Positions 1 to 13,966 of a DNA stretch of 30,006 nucleotides are shown here, piece by piece. Origin of the DNA: UBA6215 sp964484255 (lineage in GTDB: Bacteria; Omnitrophota; Gorgyraeia; Pluralincolimonadales; Pluralincolimonadaceae). The DNA lies in the NCBI GenBank assembly GCA_964484255.1, contig CAZAEH010000019.1, forward strand, positions 1 to 30,006. Reading direction: 5' to 3'. A program made the translations under genes and the position numbers. Below the pieces are notes generated by a model that saw only the letters and a program-made list of their open reading frames with translations, was not told the origin of the DNA and did no database searches. Every line of letters starts with the position of its first letter. Positions within the stretch are counted from its first letter, which is position 1.

Positions 1-1038
1 TAGCGCTCTCCGCCTTCCTCGTGGCTGGTGGTGGTCTTAAGGAGCATGGGGTATTTCGGCCATGGGAACGCCTTCGTGCGGCATTCCGGTGGCTGGGGGA
101 GAAGTTCTATCTGTGTCACACTTGATGCGCCCTGCCTGTGGGCCGTGCCGACGCAATCCGAGCCGGTATCGCCGCCGCCAATTACAACGACCTTCTTGTT
201 TTTAGCGTCTATCAGCTCGCTAAGGCCTATCTTCCTGCCGGAGACCCTCCTGTTCGACTGTGCGAGGTAATCCAGCGCAAAATGCACGCCGCTGAGTTCC
301 CTGCCGGGTATGGACAGGTCGCGCGGGACGCGGCTGCCGCCAGTAAGGACAATGGCGTCAAAATCCTTCTTGAGCTGCGAGGCCTTATAATCCGTCCCGA
401 CATCGACGCCGGTCTTGAAAGTTATGCCTTCCTTCTTCCATATCTTAACGCGCCTGTCGAGGACCGACTTATCCAGCTTGAAATCCGGTATGCCGTAACG
501 CATTATGCCGCCGGCCTTTTCGTCGCGCTCGAAGACGGTCACCTTGTGCCCGGCCTTGTTCAGTTGGTCGGCGCAGGCGAGGCCCGAGGGGCCCGAACCC
601 ACGACGGCCACCTTCTTGCCGGTCCGTTCTTTCGGGGGGTTGGCCTTTATCCAGCCTTTTTTGAAAGCATGCTCGATGATATCCAGCTCGTCCTCGCGTA
701 TGGTGACGGGATCGTCGTTATATCCGAGGACGCAGGCAAATTCGCAGATAGCCGGGCAAATCCTGCCGGTAACTTCGGGCAGGTTGTTCGTCGACAAAAG
801 GGACTCCACAGCCTTCTTCCAATGTCCGCGGTAGATGAGGTCGTTCCATTCGGGGATGTAATTGCCTAACGGGCAGCCCCAATGGCAGAACGGGACGCCG
901 CAGTCCATGCACCGCGAACCCTGCTCGCTGGACTTCGCCTCAGGACGCAGGACGGCAACCTCTTTATAGTCCTTTACCCTCTCGGAGACCGGACGGTAAT
1001 CCGAATGGCCGCGTCTGACCTTCAGGAAACCCTTTACA

Positions 1039-1046
<8 letters not shown>
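1..1046 (-). CDS. gltD: Glutamate synthase small (beta) subunit, 3' end cut by window edge
   Basis: This is the NADPH-dependent FAD subunit that passes electrons to GltB for making glutamate from glutamine and 2-oxoglutarate in the cytoplasm. I read about 348 codons without a stop; the family is usually 470-490 residues, so the last quarter is outside the window. Near residues 46-58 there is a cysteine cluster (CMDCGVPFCHWGC) and at 97-105 a second one (CPAICEFAC), the two N-terminal iron-sulfur sites of the family. A first dinucleotide-binding motif (VAVVGSGPSG) is near residue 147 and a second (VVVIGGGDTGSD) lies further on. The visible end reads PKYPMLLKTTTSHEEGGER, a conserved GltD stretch. 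The ATG overlaps the gltB stop region by 8 bases, so translation is probably coupled. Confidence 0.95.
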
Positions 1047-5744
<4,698 letters not shown>

Positions 5745-5760
5745 CTGTTTAACCAATTGA

Positions 5761-5804
5761 TAAAAAAAGACGCCTTCTATTATTAAAAATATATAGAAGA
5801 CGTC
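5761..5804 (-). terminator. Intrinsic terminator or attenuator just upstream of gltB
   Basis: On the minus strand the arms GACGTCTTCTAT and ATAGAAGGCGTC pair over 12 positions (one G-U wobble), with a 12-base A/T-rich loop. Seven T residues follow directly. This is a textbook Rho-independent terminator. It ends 16 bases before the gltB ATG and lies downstream of the promoter at 5838-5865. It could therefore attenuate gltB as well as stop read-through from the GH35 gene. Confidence 0.8.
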
Positions 5805-5837
5805 CTCGTCTATTCCTAAGTCGTTTTAGGTGTAATA

Positions 5838-5865
5838 ATTATATCATATGGGGTATATTTGTCAA
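5838..5865 (-). promoter_or_regulatory. Sigma70-type promoter for gltBD
   Basis: Minus strand reads TTGACA (5865-5860), a 16-base spacer, then TATAAT (5843-5838): both hexamers match consensus. The expected start of transcription is near 5831, giving a leader of roughly 85-90 bases before the gltB ATG. The leader holds a small 5-bp stem (CCTAA/TTAGG, 5815-5830) and then the terminator hairpin. I see no ATG-initiated leader peptide. Confidence 0.8.
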
Positions 5866-5874
5866 GATGCAATG

Positions 5875-5890
5875 TATCCCTACCGGGATA
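5875..5890 (-). other. Small hairpin over the GH35 stop codon
   Basis: TATCCC-GGTA-GGGATA forms a perfect 6-bp stem with a 4-base loop spanning the TAG stop of the GH35 gene. No T run follows, so it is not a convincing intrinsic terminator. It may protect the 3' end of the message. Confidence 0.35.
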
Positions 5891-8648
5891 TCCTTGCCAG
5901 GATCTTTTTGGCGCTGTAATAAAACCCTATCCTGGGGTCCTTGAGCACCGGGGGCACAAACCCGAACTCTTTGACCGGATGGACTCCCGGGCCTTCAAGC
6001 AGTATCGCCAGGGTATTTTCCGAGCGAAGGAACGTCTCAGGGATATAAAAATCATTCTGCGGGCCTACCGATTCGTATTTCCCCAGTGCTTTGCCGTTGA
6101 GGTATATTATGCATCTCTCGAAAGCGTGATCTATTGTCAATTTCAACGCGCATACGCCGCCTTTCCTCGGGAGGAAGCGGAATTTCCTCCTGTACCAGAC
6201 CAGTTCCCCCATATCCTCGGGGATCACGTATTTCCTGGCCGGGGGCGTCTTTCTCCATAGAGTCTCGTCGCAATCGGGCTCATGGTATCCTTTTATCAGG
6301 CCTGCCGCCTTTTCGCGGACAAGCAAGTCGCCCAAAACAAGCCCGAAATCCCTGCCGGATATCCTGCCCGATATCTTTACCGGCTTCAGGATACCGCTGA
6401 ATTTCTTGATAGCGCCCTCGTGCGGGTGCGCCTTAGTATGATAAGCATTCTCATACCTTACGGCAAGCTGGTTTACGCCTTTACGGGCGAATTGCGTTAT
6501 GTCCAGGTCCTTGTTCTCTATGCCGCGCCACACAAAACGGCCGTTAACGTAAACGTAGAAACGGTCCATTTCGCCGGTCTCTATCTTAAGGATACATTTG
6601 GAAGGTTTTCCCTTGAGGCTGAACTTCTTCCTATACCACAGGAAACCGTGCTCCAGCAGGCCGGATTTCTCGAGCGAATTCGGCAGCCTGATCTTTTGCC
6701 ACGCGGAGTCATCATAACCCGTTTCTTTTTCATCGACATCCGGAGCGAACCGCGGCGCATTAAGCCACGTTATCCTGGGCAGCTCCTCAACGGCGCAATC
6801 GAATTCAAACCTGACGGATCTCGTCCTCCTGTCATACTTGAACGGGGTCTTCTCGCTGTTTATCGCAACCGAACGCGGCCTGAGGCCGGTAAATATCCTG
6901 GTGCGCTGGTTGCAGCCGTTTTTCGCCTGGGCGCATATATCTATGCTCCTGCCGTTATTGAAAATATCCTCGATGTAGTAGTAATCGCTTATCACAACGG
7001 CATCGCGCCTGTCCCAAACTTTTGCCGCGGTCTTGTCGTCGAGAAAAACGAAGAAAGTCCCGCCTGCCTTCAGTATGTTCGTGCCGTCGTTCTCATTCGT
7101 CACAAGGTATCCGCCCTTTACCTTATCCACGTCGAATTTTCCTTCAAGCACAACCGGTCTTGAGGAGCATTTTATCAGCGTCTCCCCGGGCACTTCGGGC
7201 TTGCCCGATAAGAACACGAAATTTTCCTTTCCTATCTTCTTCCTGAGAAAGAGCTCGCAGGTGGAATACCTTATAACGGTATTTCTTCTTCCGGCGGCGA
7301 TATCCACGGGGAACAGGAAAGAAGACCTTGGGGCAAGCTTCAGGTCCTGGGTCGCCGGCATGGCCATTTCCGCGCCTTCCATCGGGGAGAAATACGCTAC
7401 ACGAACCTTATGCGTATCTTCCGTGAGGTTTCGGACCATAACGAAACCGCCTTTCTTCCCGTATCTCTCCAGGACCTCCACGTTCTCGAATGTGCCGGAA
7501 AAATCGGGGTTTGGGACGGCATTCCTGCCGTCGACAAGAGCAACCGTCTCCCCGCCCTTGACGAACCTCGACGCGCCCTGTTTCTTCTCCGAAGAGAACA
7601 GCTCATCCTCGAACGAGTCGAGGAATTGCGCGGTATTGCGGGCCAGATGGTACTTGGTAGGCGAGACCTCGCCCCATTCCCTTACCGGGGAATGTCCAAA
7701 GTCATATGTAGTGCAAGTACCTATCCCGCCGTAATCTCCCTTGCAATTCCAATACGGGAACGTGGTGCCTCCTATGAACATGAAATGGTTCAACACGGAA
7801 GCTCCCTCCGCGATCACGGTCCTGAGTATCGCCCTGGTCACTTCCGGCTCTATCTGGTAGAGAGGCTTTCCGAACTGGGCAAACCATCCGGTCTCAAGTT
7901 CCATTATCATAAGGGGCTTTTCGGGCTGCGCCGCGACAGAATCCCTTATCGCCTTATCAAAATCATTGAATTCCCAGAGCCATATCCAGGGTATATTGGG
8001 GTAATAGGTGCGGGCGTCTATTATTTCGCTTTTCCTGAGGAAGCTGCCTTCGACCGTAAAAGCAGGTACATCAATACCTTCTCTCCTCGCCATGTCGAGG
8101 AGTTTCATATGGTACTTAAGCGCTCCCTTTTTGTATCTCTCTATTCCGGTATAGGCTATCAGGTGGTCATACTCGTTCTCTACCTGGAAAAGTATTATAT
8201 TCCCTCCCCTGGTGATCAGGTGGGGCCTTATTATGCCGGCGATCTCCTTATAATAGCCGGCTATCAACCTCATGTATTCCGGGTCATCCTCGCGCAGATT
8301 GATGTCCTTGCTGAGGAGCCAGTCCGGAAAACCTCCAAAATCCCATTCCGCGCAAATATAAGGTCCCGGTTTTATTATCAGGTAGAAACCGTACTTCTGC
8401 GTGAGGGTTATGAACTTATCGAGGTCTCTGTCCCCGTCCCACCTGAACTCGCCTTCCTTCATCTCGTGGAAATTCCACGGTATATAGGTAACTACCAGGT
8501 TCAGGCCGGCAGACCGCATCTTCTGCAGCCTGTCCTCCCATAGCTCATTCGGGACGCGGAAATAATGGAACTCGCCGCCATAGAGCATGACCCTCTTGCC
8601 GTTTATAAGCATACTCTTACTGTCGAAAGAGACCGCCTTCTTATTCAC
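5880..8648 (-). CDS. GH35-family beta-galactosidase-type enzyme, cytoplasmic
   Basis: A 922-residue glycoside hydrolase expected to release terminal beta-galactosyl (or related) residues. The N-terminal TIM barrel carries the GH35 hallmarks GPYICAEWDFGGFPDWLL (about 95-112) and QVENEY (155-160). By alignment with human GLB1 the acid/base is probably Glu159 and the nucleophile Glu250 in MELETGWFAQFG. Two galactose-binding-like beta-sandwich segments follow, around 660-780 (LWYRKKF, FYVYVNG) and 815-900 (VWYRRKF, CIIYLNG). No signal peptide is visible, so it should act on imported oligosaccharides. The start is GTG with GGAGG five bases upstream; an ATG inside that spacer is out of frame and reaches a stop after two codons. 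It lies 13 bases after the upstream phosphorylase-like gene and is the last gene of the operon. Exact substrate is unknown. Confidence 0.88.
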   Translation of the reverse strand: MNKKAVSFDSKSMLINGKRVMLYGGEFHYFRVPNELWEDRLQKMRSAGLNLVVTYIPWNFHEMKEGEFRWDGDRDLDKFITLTQKYGFYLIIKPGPYICAEWDFGGFPDWLLSKDINLREDDPEYMRLIAGYYKEIAGIIRPHLITRGGNIILFQVENEYDHLIAYTGIERYKKGALKYHMKLLDMARREGIDVPAFTVEGSFLRKSEIIDARTYYPNIPWIWLWEFNDFDKAIRDSVAAQPEKPLMIMELETGWFAQFGKPLYQIEPEVTRAILRTVIAEGASVLNHFMFIGGTTFPYWNCKGDYGGIGTCTTYDFGHSPVREWGEVSPTKYHLARNTAQFLDSFEDELFSSEKKQGASRFVKGGETVALVDGRNAVPNPDFSGTFENVEVLERYGKKGGFVMVRNLTEDTHKVRVAYFSPMEGAEMAMPATQDLKLAPRSSFLFPVDIAAGRRNTVIRYSTCELFLRKKIGKENFVFLSGKPEVPGETLIKCSSRPVVLEGKFDVDKVKGGYLVTNENDGTNILKAGGTFFVFLDDKTAAKVWDRRDAVVISDYYYIEDIFNNGRSIDICAQAKNGCNQRTRIFTGLRPRSVAINSEKTPFKYDRRTRSVRFEFDCAVEELPRITWLNAPRFAPDVDEKETGYDDSAWQKIRLPNSLEKSGLLEHGFLWYRKKFSLKGKPSKCILKIETGEMDRFYVYVNGRFVWRGIENKDLDITQFARKGVNQLAVRYENAYHTKAHPHEGAIKKFSGILKPVKISGRISGRDFGLVLGDLLVREKAAGLIKGYHEPDCDETLWRKTPPARKYVIPEDMGELVWYRRKFRFLPRKGGVCALKLTIDHAFERCIIYLNGKALGKYESVGPQNDFYIPETFLRSENTLAILLEGPGVHPVKEFGFVPPVLKDPRIGFYYSAKKILARISR

Positions 8649-8661
8649 GACATCCTCCGTA

Positions 8662-11600
8662 TCAGTTAAAGTAAACTTTTATTTCCCGGATCTTCCTGTC
8701 CCTGATCATGACCGAATAAGGTTCGGGAACTTCCCCGTCAAAAGATTTAACGGTTGCGTCATCCAGGGTTATCTCGTAGCGTGTATTCCCTTTATCGCCG
8801 AATATATCTTTCCCGGCACTATTTATGTATGTAACGGGAATACTTCCGAGAAACATGAATTTCAGCGTTCCTTTGCGGGCAATCTCTGTCTTGGGAGTCC
8901 CGTCAGGAAGGTAATAGCTCACCTTGCGGTCCTTCTTAAGGAACATCCCGCCCTCTATAACGGGGCAAAGCTTGAATATAAGCTTGCCGCTGCCTTCGAC
9001 ACCGAATGGCCTGCCTCCGGTCATCATTATAAGCCACATATGTATGAATTCCGCCGTAGAACCCGACAGGCGCGCGTAAAAACCCTGCCCGTGGACTTTC
9101 TTGTCCGGATGGGCGCTGCTGGCGATAAAAGATGAATTCTCGAATATGCTCCTGCCGTATACTTCGGCAGGAAGGAAGGGTATCAATACATTCTTCATGT
9201 TCCTGAAGAATTCCTTATAAAGGCCTCCCCTGATGAGCTCAAGCATATATTTGTATTCCATGTGAAGCCATATAGACTGATTTTCCAGCCAACCCGGGTT
9301 GAACGTTTTGGTCCTGCCTATCTCATACGGCTCTTTTGCGATGGAGTCGTTGACAAAGAGCATCTTCAATTTCCTGTCTACCAGCGCGCTGTTCATAAGA
9401 TTCCCGTGAAGGCGGGCCTTAAGCGATAGGTCTTTCTCCGTCCTCATGGCGTGGACCTGCGCTTCCAGGAAAAGCGGAAGTGCCTTCGATTCGAACTTCT
9501 TGACCCTTATGCACGGCAGGCCCTTGTGGTTAGTCTTGGCGACTTCCCTGCCTTTGTCGTCGGTGCAGGTTATCTTCTCGTATTCGACCGGGACATTGGT
9601 AAAATATCCGGAGAAGAGCCCGGACTTCTCATCAAAACTTTTATTCACCGCCGACTGGACCCTCTTGGCGGCAAGGTTGAGGTACTTAGAGGCTTCGTCG
9701 GCCGTAAGGTTGACCATGCGGCCGGTTATGCCGAATTTGGTCCTCTTCCTGAATTCCTCCTTAATAGACGTCAGCTTGTCCCAGGCGGCATAATCGTCGA
9801 GATCTCCGGAGAGATAGCCGCCAAGCACATCCCTTGAAGAAGAAACCGCATCCGCGACCTCTTCGGGAAGTTCAAGCGAGGCGGCGCCGATATTATCCGA
9901 GACAAGGGATATTAACCTCTTGAGCTCGAATGTCTCGTTAGAGGACGAACCGAACATACCGGGCAACCCGTTCAGAGCATCGCACCAGTTGGGCTTATCC
10001 GACTCCATCTCCACTCCGCATCCGTCCGGGGCGATGGAATTGATTTTATTAACCGCGAGTATAAAAAGCTTCGTTATGAGGTTGGTCCTGTAAACCTCCC
10101 CTTTCCCGTTCTCCTTGCGCACGAGATTGTTGTCGCTGGCCCGGTCCGTTATCATCTGTTTCTTCTCTTCGTCAAGCCTGACGCTTCCGGCCTGTATGGG
10201 TTTGCCGTCCCAAAGGACATACTTCTCTTCCCTCGGCATCACCACATACATGCTGTCATGGAATGTGAACCCCTTATTATCTAAAAAAAGCTCTTTCTTC
10301 CTATCGGGGAATACCGAGAGAAAGCTTTCTATCAGGTCCATGTTATAAAAAGTATGGTCGCTCCAATATCCTTCTATATGTTTTGAATTCTGTATAGCCT
10401 CCGATCTTTCGAGTAGCCCGGAAAGAAGCGTTTCCTTGGACAGGCCGGTCTTTATCTTCCCGGCATCAAGGAACTTAAAGAGATCTCCCGGGGTAAACGG
10501 TTTGTCCAAAAATGCTTCAGCATCAACAGCATTGGTGCCAAAAAGCGGCTTAAGCGTCTCCTTGCCGCCCTTATACCTGAACGTAATGCCCCCTACACCG
10601 TGCGGATTGAATCCGTCAAGCTGTATAAGGCTCACGTAGTTGACTATGTTCGTCATCCCGACATCCGGGTTGAAGAACGCGTCGTTTCGCCGGTTCTGGT
10701 TGACGTCCCTGTAATTCGAATCCCCCTGCGAATACTCGGTCGGGGAGGTATAGAACTGGTTGTAATCACGCTCCAGGTCGCCGTGCTTCCTTGAATATAC
10801 ATAAAATACCTTGCTCTTGTCCTTGGTTACCGTGATAGGCAGCCCGCCCCTAAGGACGTTGTCGAGGTAGTTTTGCAGGGAGTACCTGTCGAACCTGCGG
10901 TCTTCGCTTACGACAAGCGACCTGGCCATTACGGATTCTATTAGTTCCCTGTTCTTTTCAAGCTGCCTTTCCATGAGGTCGGCCGTGACCGCGCGCGCCA
11001 CCTTCGATGTCTCCTCCAGCGAGTCCAGGGTACCGAAGACCGACGTAATGACCGCCGACCCGGCAGGAGCCAGCTTCACGTCCTGGTAACACATGGCACA
11101 GGCAAATTCCCCGCTCTTTAATTCGTTCTTGGCATCATACGAGAATTTCTTCTTAACGTTGAATTCCGACGGGAACATGAAATCTTTCCTCATCCCGAAT
11201 ATCTGCGATACGTCGACCATAGGCCTGAGCAACTCCATCTTACCGCCCTTGGTCCTGAAGCAGGCGTAAAAATGCCCTTTCTTTACCATTGCCACTTCGG
11301 GGCCGTCTTCGTGCGTCGTCTTGATATGGAAATACGGTATCTTCTTCTTCAGGTTCTCCACAAAACTGAAGGACTTCACCAGGTATTTCATCTTCTTTAG
11401 GCTGAAGTCGTCCATTCCGAACGGGACCACCTGCGGCATTCCGTCTATCAGCTCGAACGAGACTTTTTTGCCGGAAATGTTCCTGATCTCAACCTTTCTC
11501 ATGAGTCCGGGGAAAGGCTGGCCTGAAAGGTTACAATATTCTACCTTTACGTCCAGGCCGAGTTTGCGGTTCTCTTCCTTTATGGTCACGGAATAGGGTC

Positions 11601-11955
11601 TTATTACCATAGTCTGCGAAGGGATATATTTCTCTTCCTTCTCGTAAGTGCGGAAAGGTTCATAATAGGTATGGCCGCTTTTCGAGGAAATCTTGATGAA
11701 CGTCCTGAAACCCTGGGTCCCTACGAGCTGGTATGCGAAATTCGCCGGCAGGAATTCCATCATGGAGCGGTCTTTCCCCTCGATACCGAAACTGCAGACG
11801 GCCTGGTTCCTGTTCACGTAAAAAGTCCACATCGGTATGCCGTCCAGGCCGGCGATCCCGGGCAGGAAACTGGAAAATGCCTTGGAATGGTTATAGTTCT
11901 CTATAATGAACTCGTTGTCGTCCCCTACCCTGTATACAGCGCTGGTCCTCATCAT
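8662..11955 (-). CDS. Clan GH-Q phosphorylase-like enzyme (GH94/GH149/GH161-related)
   Basis: A 1097-residue protein without a signal peptide that resembles the large 'cellobiose phosphorylase-like' proteins. The N-terminal beta-sandwich has FLPGIAGLDGIPMWTFYVNR (about 30-49) and GFRTFIK. The helical barrel carries SQGDSNYRDVNQNRRND (about 409-425) and NWCDALNGLPGMFGSS (656-671). The last motif sits where GH94 enzymes have their DWND-type catalytic motif, making Asp659 the candidate general acid. Known members split beta-glucosidic bonds with phosphate to give a sugar 1-phosphate. The length is nearer GH149/GH161 than typical GH94 (about 800). Two ATGs are adjacent: the second (11952) is 6 bases from the AAGGAG site, the first only 3. 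It lies 8 bases after a lacI-type gene and 13 before GH35. Family assignment is moderate and substrate unknown. Confidence 0.65.
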   Translation of the reverse strand: MMRTSAVYRVGDDNEFIIENYNHSKAFSSFLPGIAGLDGIPMWTFYVNRNQAVCSFGIEGKDRSMMEFLPANFAYQLVGTQGFRTFIKISSKSGHTYYEPFRTYEKEEKYIPSQTMVIRPYSVTIKEENRKLGLDVKVEYCNLSGQPFPGLMRKVEIRNISGKKVSFELIDGMPQVVPFGMDDFSLKKMKYLVKSFSFVENLKKKIPYFHIKTTHEDGPEVAMVKKGHFYACFRTKGGKMELLRPMVDVSQIFGMRKDFMFPSEFNVKKKFSYDAKNELKSGEFACAMCYQDVKLAPAGSAVITSVFGTLDSLEETSKVARAVTADLMERQLEKNRELIESVMARSLVVSEDRRFDRYSLQNYLDNVLRGGLPITVTKDKSKVFYVYSRKHGDLERDYNQFYTSPTEYSQGDSNYRDVNQNRRNDAFFNPDVGMTNIVNYVSLIQLDGFNPHGVGGITFRYKGGKETLKPLFGTNAVDAEAFLDKPFTPGDLFKFLDAGKIKTGLSKETLLSGLLERSEAIQNSKHIEGYWSDHTFYNMDLIESFLSVFPDRKKELFLDNKGFTFHDSMYVVMPREEKYVLWDGKPIQAGSVRLDEEKKQMITDRASDNNLVRKENGKGEVYRTNLITKLFILAVNKINSIAPDGCGVEMESDKPNWCDALNGLPGMFGSSSNETFELKRLISLVSDNIGAASLELPEEVADAVSSSRDVLGGYLSGDLDDYAAWDKLTSIKEEFRKRTKFGITGRMVNLTADEASKYLNLAAKRVQSAVNKSFDEKSGLFSGYFTNVPVEYEKITCTDDKGREVAKTNHKGLPCIRVKKFESKALPLFLEAQVHAMRTEKDLSLKARLHGNLMNSALVDRKLKMLFVNDSIAKEPYEIGRTKTFNPGWLENQSIWLHMEYKYMLELIRGGLYKEFFRNMKNVLIPFLPAEVYGRSIFENSSFIASSAHPDKKVHGQGFYARLSGSTAEFIHMWLIMMTGGRPFGVEGSGKLIFKLCPVIEGGMFLKKDRKVSYYLPDGTPKTEIARKGTLKFMFLGSIPVTYINSAGKDIFGDKGNTRYEITLDDATVKSFDGEVPEPYSVMIRDRKIREIKVYFN

Positions 11956-11963
11956 GGTCTCCT

Positions 11964-12977
11964 TTATAGCCTCCCGCAGCTTTTTCTTATTATAAGCTCG
12001 CCTGGTATCTTCATTGTGGTAAAATCACGGTCAAATACGGCTTCCATTACCGCCTCGCCCATCTCCGCGTAAGGCTGCCTTACCGTGGTAAGCGGCGGGC
12101 GGCATTTCGCCGAAACCTCAAGGTCGTCAAAACCGACGATAGACACGTCCCCGGGCACGTCGATCTTCTTCTCCTTAAAGAACTCCATCCCCCCGTAAGC
12201 CATAAGATCGTTCGCATAAAATATCGCGTCGGGTTTCTTACTGCGCGAAAACATCGATGCGGTCGCCTTCTTCCCGCCGGCTATCTTGTAATCACCCTTT
12301 ACTATAAGACCGGGATCGATCTCCAGGCCCTTCATGCCTAAGGCGGTTGAGAACCCCTGCATTCTTTCATGGGTATCGAAACGGTTCTCTGCCCCCTTGA
12401 TGAATGCGAACCTCCTGTGGCCGAGTCCGGACAAGTATTCGCCCACATCAAAACCGGCCTTGAAATTATCGATATCCACATACTTTGTCTCGGGGTCTAT
12501 CCTGCTGCCTACGCAAACAAAGTTGACCTTCTCCGAGCAAAGAAAAAGCCCCTCCTGCGAACCGAGTTCAGGGGCTATGAACACGAACCCCTCTATTATA
12601 CCCGCTTTATAATAATTGACCAGGTTCTTGAGCCTCTTGATGTTATCGCGCTTATCGTCGGTAAGGCTGACTATTATGGCGTCGCAATCTTTCAACCTGC
12701 AGTTCTCGCTTATGGAATCCATGAGATTTATGAAATATTCGGTCCGAAAAAAATTATCATAATTTGTAAGAAGGCATATCATCCTCGCCTTCATCTGGAT
12801 GTTCTTAGATAGACCCCTGCCGAAAGGATTTATGCTGTAGTTTAGCTCCTTGGCAACCTTAAATATCTTCTTCCTCAGGTCTTCCTTTACATAAGGATGT
12901 CCTGCCAGGGCCCGGGAGACGTGCATAGGGGAGACCCCTACGATCTTCGATATCTCTTTAAACGTGATCTTCTTCAT
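11964..12977 (-). CDS. LacI-family transcriptional regulator (first of two)
   Basis: A 337-residue repressor-type protein. The helix-turn-helix covers about residues 5-26 (TFKEISKIVGVSPMHVSRALAG) and is followed by a hinge-like segment NPFGRGLSKN. The periplasmic-binding-protein-like sensor core runs to the end (DAIFYANDLMAYGGMEFF, SIVGFDDLEVSA, PPLTTVRQPYAEMG). These proteins normally bind a sugar or sugar phosphate and release an operator. It sits inside the run between the secreted binding modules (18 bases downstream of the last) and the cytoplasmic sugar enzymes, so it is probably co-transcribed with what it controls. No clear Shine-Dalgarno is seen; a short AGATA/TATCT inverted repeat (12981-12996) lies just upstream of the ATG. 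Ligand is unknown. Confidence 0.93.
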   Translation of the reverse strand: MKKITFKEISKIVGVSPMHVSRALAGHPYVKEDLRKKIFKVAKELNYSINPFGRGLSKNIQMKARMICLLTNYDNFFRTEYFINLMDSISENCRLKDCDAIIVSLTDDKRDNIKRLKNLVNYYKAGIIEGFVFIAPELGSQEGLFLCSEKVNFVCVGSRIDPETKYVDIDNFKAGFDVGEYLSGLGHRRFAFIKGAENRFDTHERMQGFSTALGMKGLEIDPGLIVKGDYKIAGGKKATASMFSRSKKPDAIFYANDLMAYGGMEFFKEKKIDVPGDVSIVGFDDLEVSAKCRPPLTTVRQPYAEMGEAVMEAVFDRDFTTMKIPGELIIRKSCGRL

Positions 12978-12995
12978 GTTAGATAAGGATCTATC

Positions 12996-13955
12996 TTATT
13001 TAGTAACCTGCAAGTAGGGGGAAAATTTGACCTGAAGATATGACTTCTCTATAACCGCGAAAGCCGATGTATCGCCTGCCGGCGCGTTCGGTTTATAACT
13101 CGAGAGTTCTATCTCCTGCGTCGTCTGGCTGGGGCTCGCCAGATCGTAGTAATCGGGGTCCACTCCATCTTCGGAGAACGTATCTTCCCCGCCGCCGCCG
13201 TACCAATCATCGGCTTCTTTATGTATCTCCCTGAGATGCTCCTTGTCCTCTGTGCCCATTGCCACTATGAACCTCCAGGTCTTCCCGGCCGGATTTCCGA
13301 GTATCTTCAGCGGGACCTGGACCTCGACAGCACACATGTTGGAATCCTTGATCTTGAACCCCCTGGTATCAGTCTTTTCGCCTATGGCCTTAGCCACAAG
13401 GTTGCCTTTTGCGTCCCATATGCGGCCTTTATAGGTACCCGCGATACATATGACGTAATCCGCTGCAAGCGAATTAGATACCCTGAGCTCCCCAAATGTC
13501 CCCGTATCGGCATCAAGGGAGTTGAGGTCACCCTGCTGTATGACTTTCATTCCCCTCCTGCCCCCGCCCATCCCGTCTGTATCTATGGCTATAAGCCTTA
13601 CGGGAGACCACCAGTCGCCGGGATGCGACGACCTTATGAGAAAATACATATTCTTTGAGTCCCACGTGATCCGGAATTCTTCCAGGTCGGAGGCTTTCGC
13701 AAAAGCGGGATTCTTAGGATAGGTATATTTTCCGTTACCCGTATCATCGTTAAGGGCATCCTTCCATATATATTCGCCTTTACTTATTATGGCGGTGTTA
13801 TATTTTTCGGGAGGGGTCCCTACCCAATCCGCAACGGAACCGTCTACTCGTATAGGATGGCCGGATAATGACCCTACGCCTATATAAGAAAATACGGTGC
13901 CGAAAGACACGATAAACAATATAAGTAATGCGAAGAATGCCGATCTCTTTATCAT
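12996..13955 (-). CDS. Secreted glucodextranase-C-like binding module, copy 4 (divergent)
   Basis: A 319-residue protein with an N-terminal signal peptide (MIKRSAFFALLILFIVSFGTVFS) and then a single module matching the C-terminal part of the GH2 enzyme in this operon. Shared landmarks are GHPIRVDGSVADWVG, GEYIWKDALNDDTGNGKYTYP, HPGDWW, IDTDG, TYKGRIWDAKG, GGGGEDT and a final KSYLQVKF. The DDxGxGxYxYP signature is typical of the SLH-like C-terminal module of glucodextranase (Pfam Glucodextran_C). There are no catalytic residues to point to, so binding to glycan or cell surface is inferred. The ATG at 13955 is chosen because GAGAGG precedes it by six bases; a GTG at 13985 would add ten residues before the signal peptide. 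It is the most divergent of the four copies (GTEDKEH replaces GQQDNDT). Confidence 0.8.
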   Translation of the reverse strand: MIKRSAFFALLILFIVSFGTVFSYIGVGSLSGHPIRVDGSVADWVGTPPEKYNTAIISKGEYIWKDALNDDTGNGKYTYPKNPAFAKASDLEEFRITWDSKNMYFLIRSSHPGDWWSPVRLIAIDTDGMGGGRRGMKVIQQGDLNSLDADTGTFGELRVSNSLAADYVICIAGTYKGRIWDAKGNLVAKAIGEKTDTRGFKIKDSNMCAVEVQVPLKILGNPAGKTWRFIVAMGTEDKEHLREIHKEADDWYGGGGEDTFSEDGVDPDYYDLASPSQTTQEIELSSYKPNAPAGDTSAFAVIEKSYLQVKFSPYLQVTK

Positions 13956-13966
13956 TTTATACCTCT

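Noticed and set aside
138..869. Plus-strand open frame of 243 codons opposite gltD
   Set aside because: The minus strand encodes recognisable GltD without interruption; the plus-strand frame is a by-product of codon bias.
718..912. Minus-strand open frame of 64 codons
   Set aside because: It is an out-of-frame shadow of gltD. The true gltD frame through the same bases gives the conserved iron-sulfur cysteine motifs.
6282..7163. Plus-strand open frame of 293 codons opposite GH35
   Set aside because: Same reason: antisense to a well-supported gene with no recognisable domain.
7410..8543. Long plus-strand open frame (377 codons) opposite the GH35 gene
   Set aside because: Antisense shadow: the opposite strand encodes GH35 motifs throughout, and the plus-strand product resembles no family.
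11932..11941. CTGTATACAG palindrome near the start of the GH-Q-like gene as an operator
   Set aside because: It lies within coding sequence, lacks the longer arms seen at 29327-29346, and a 10-bp palindrome is expected by chance.
12981..12996. AGATA/TATCT inverted repeat before the first lacI-type gene as an operator
   Set aside because: Arms are only 5 bp, there is no central CG and no promoter is seen beside it.
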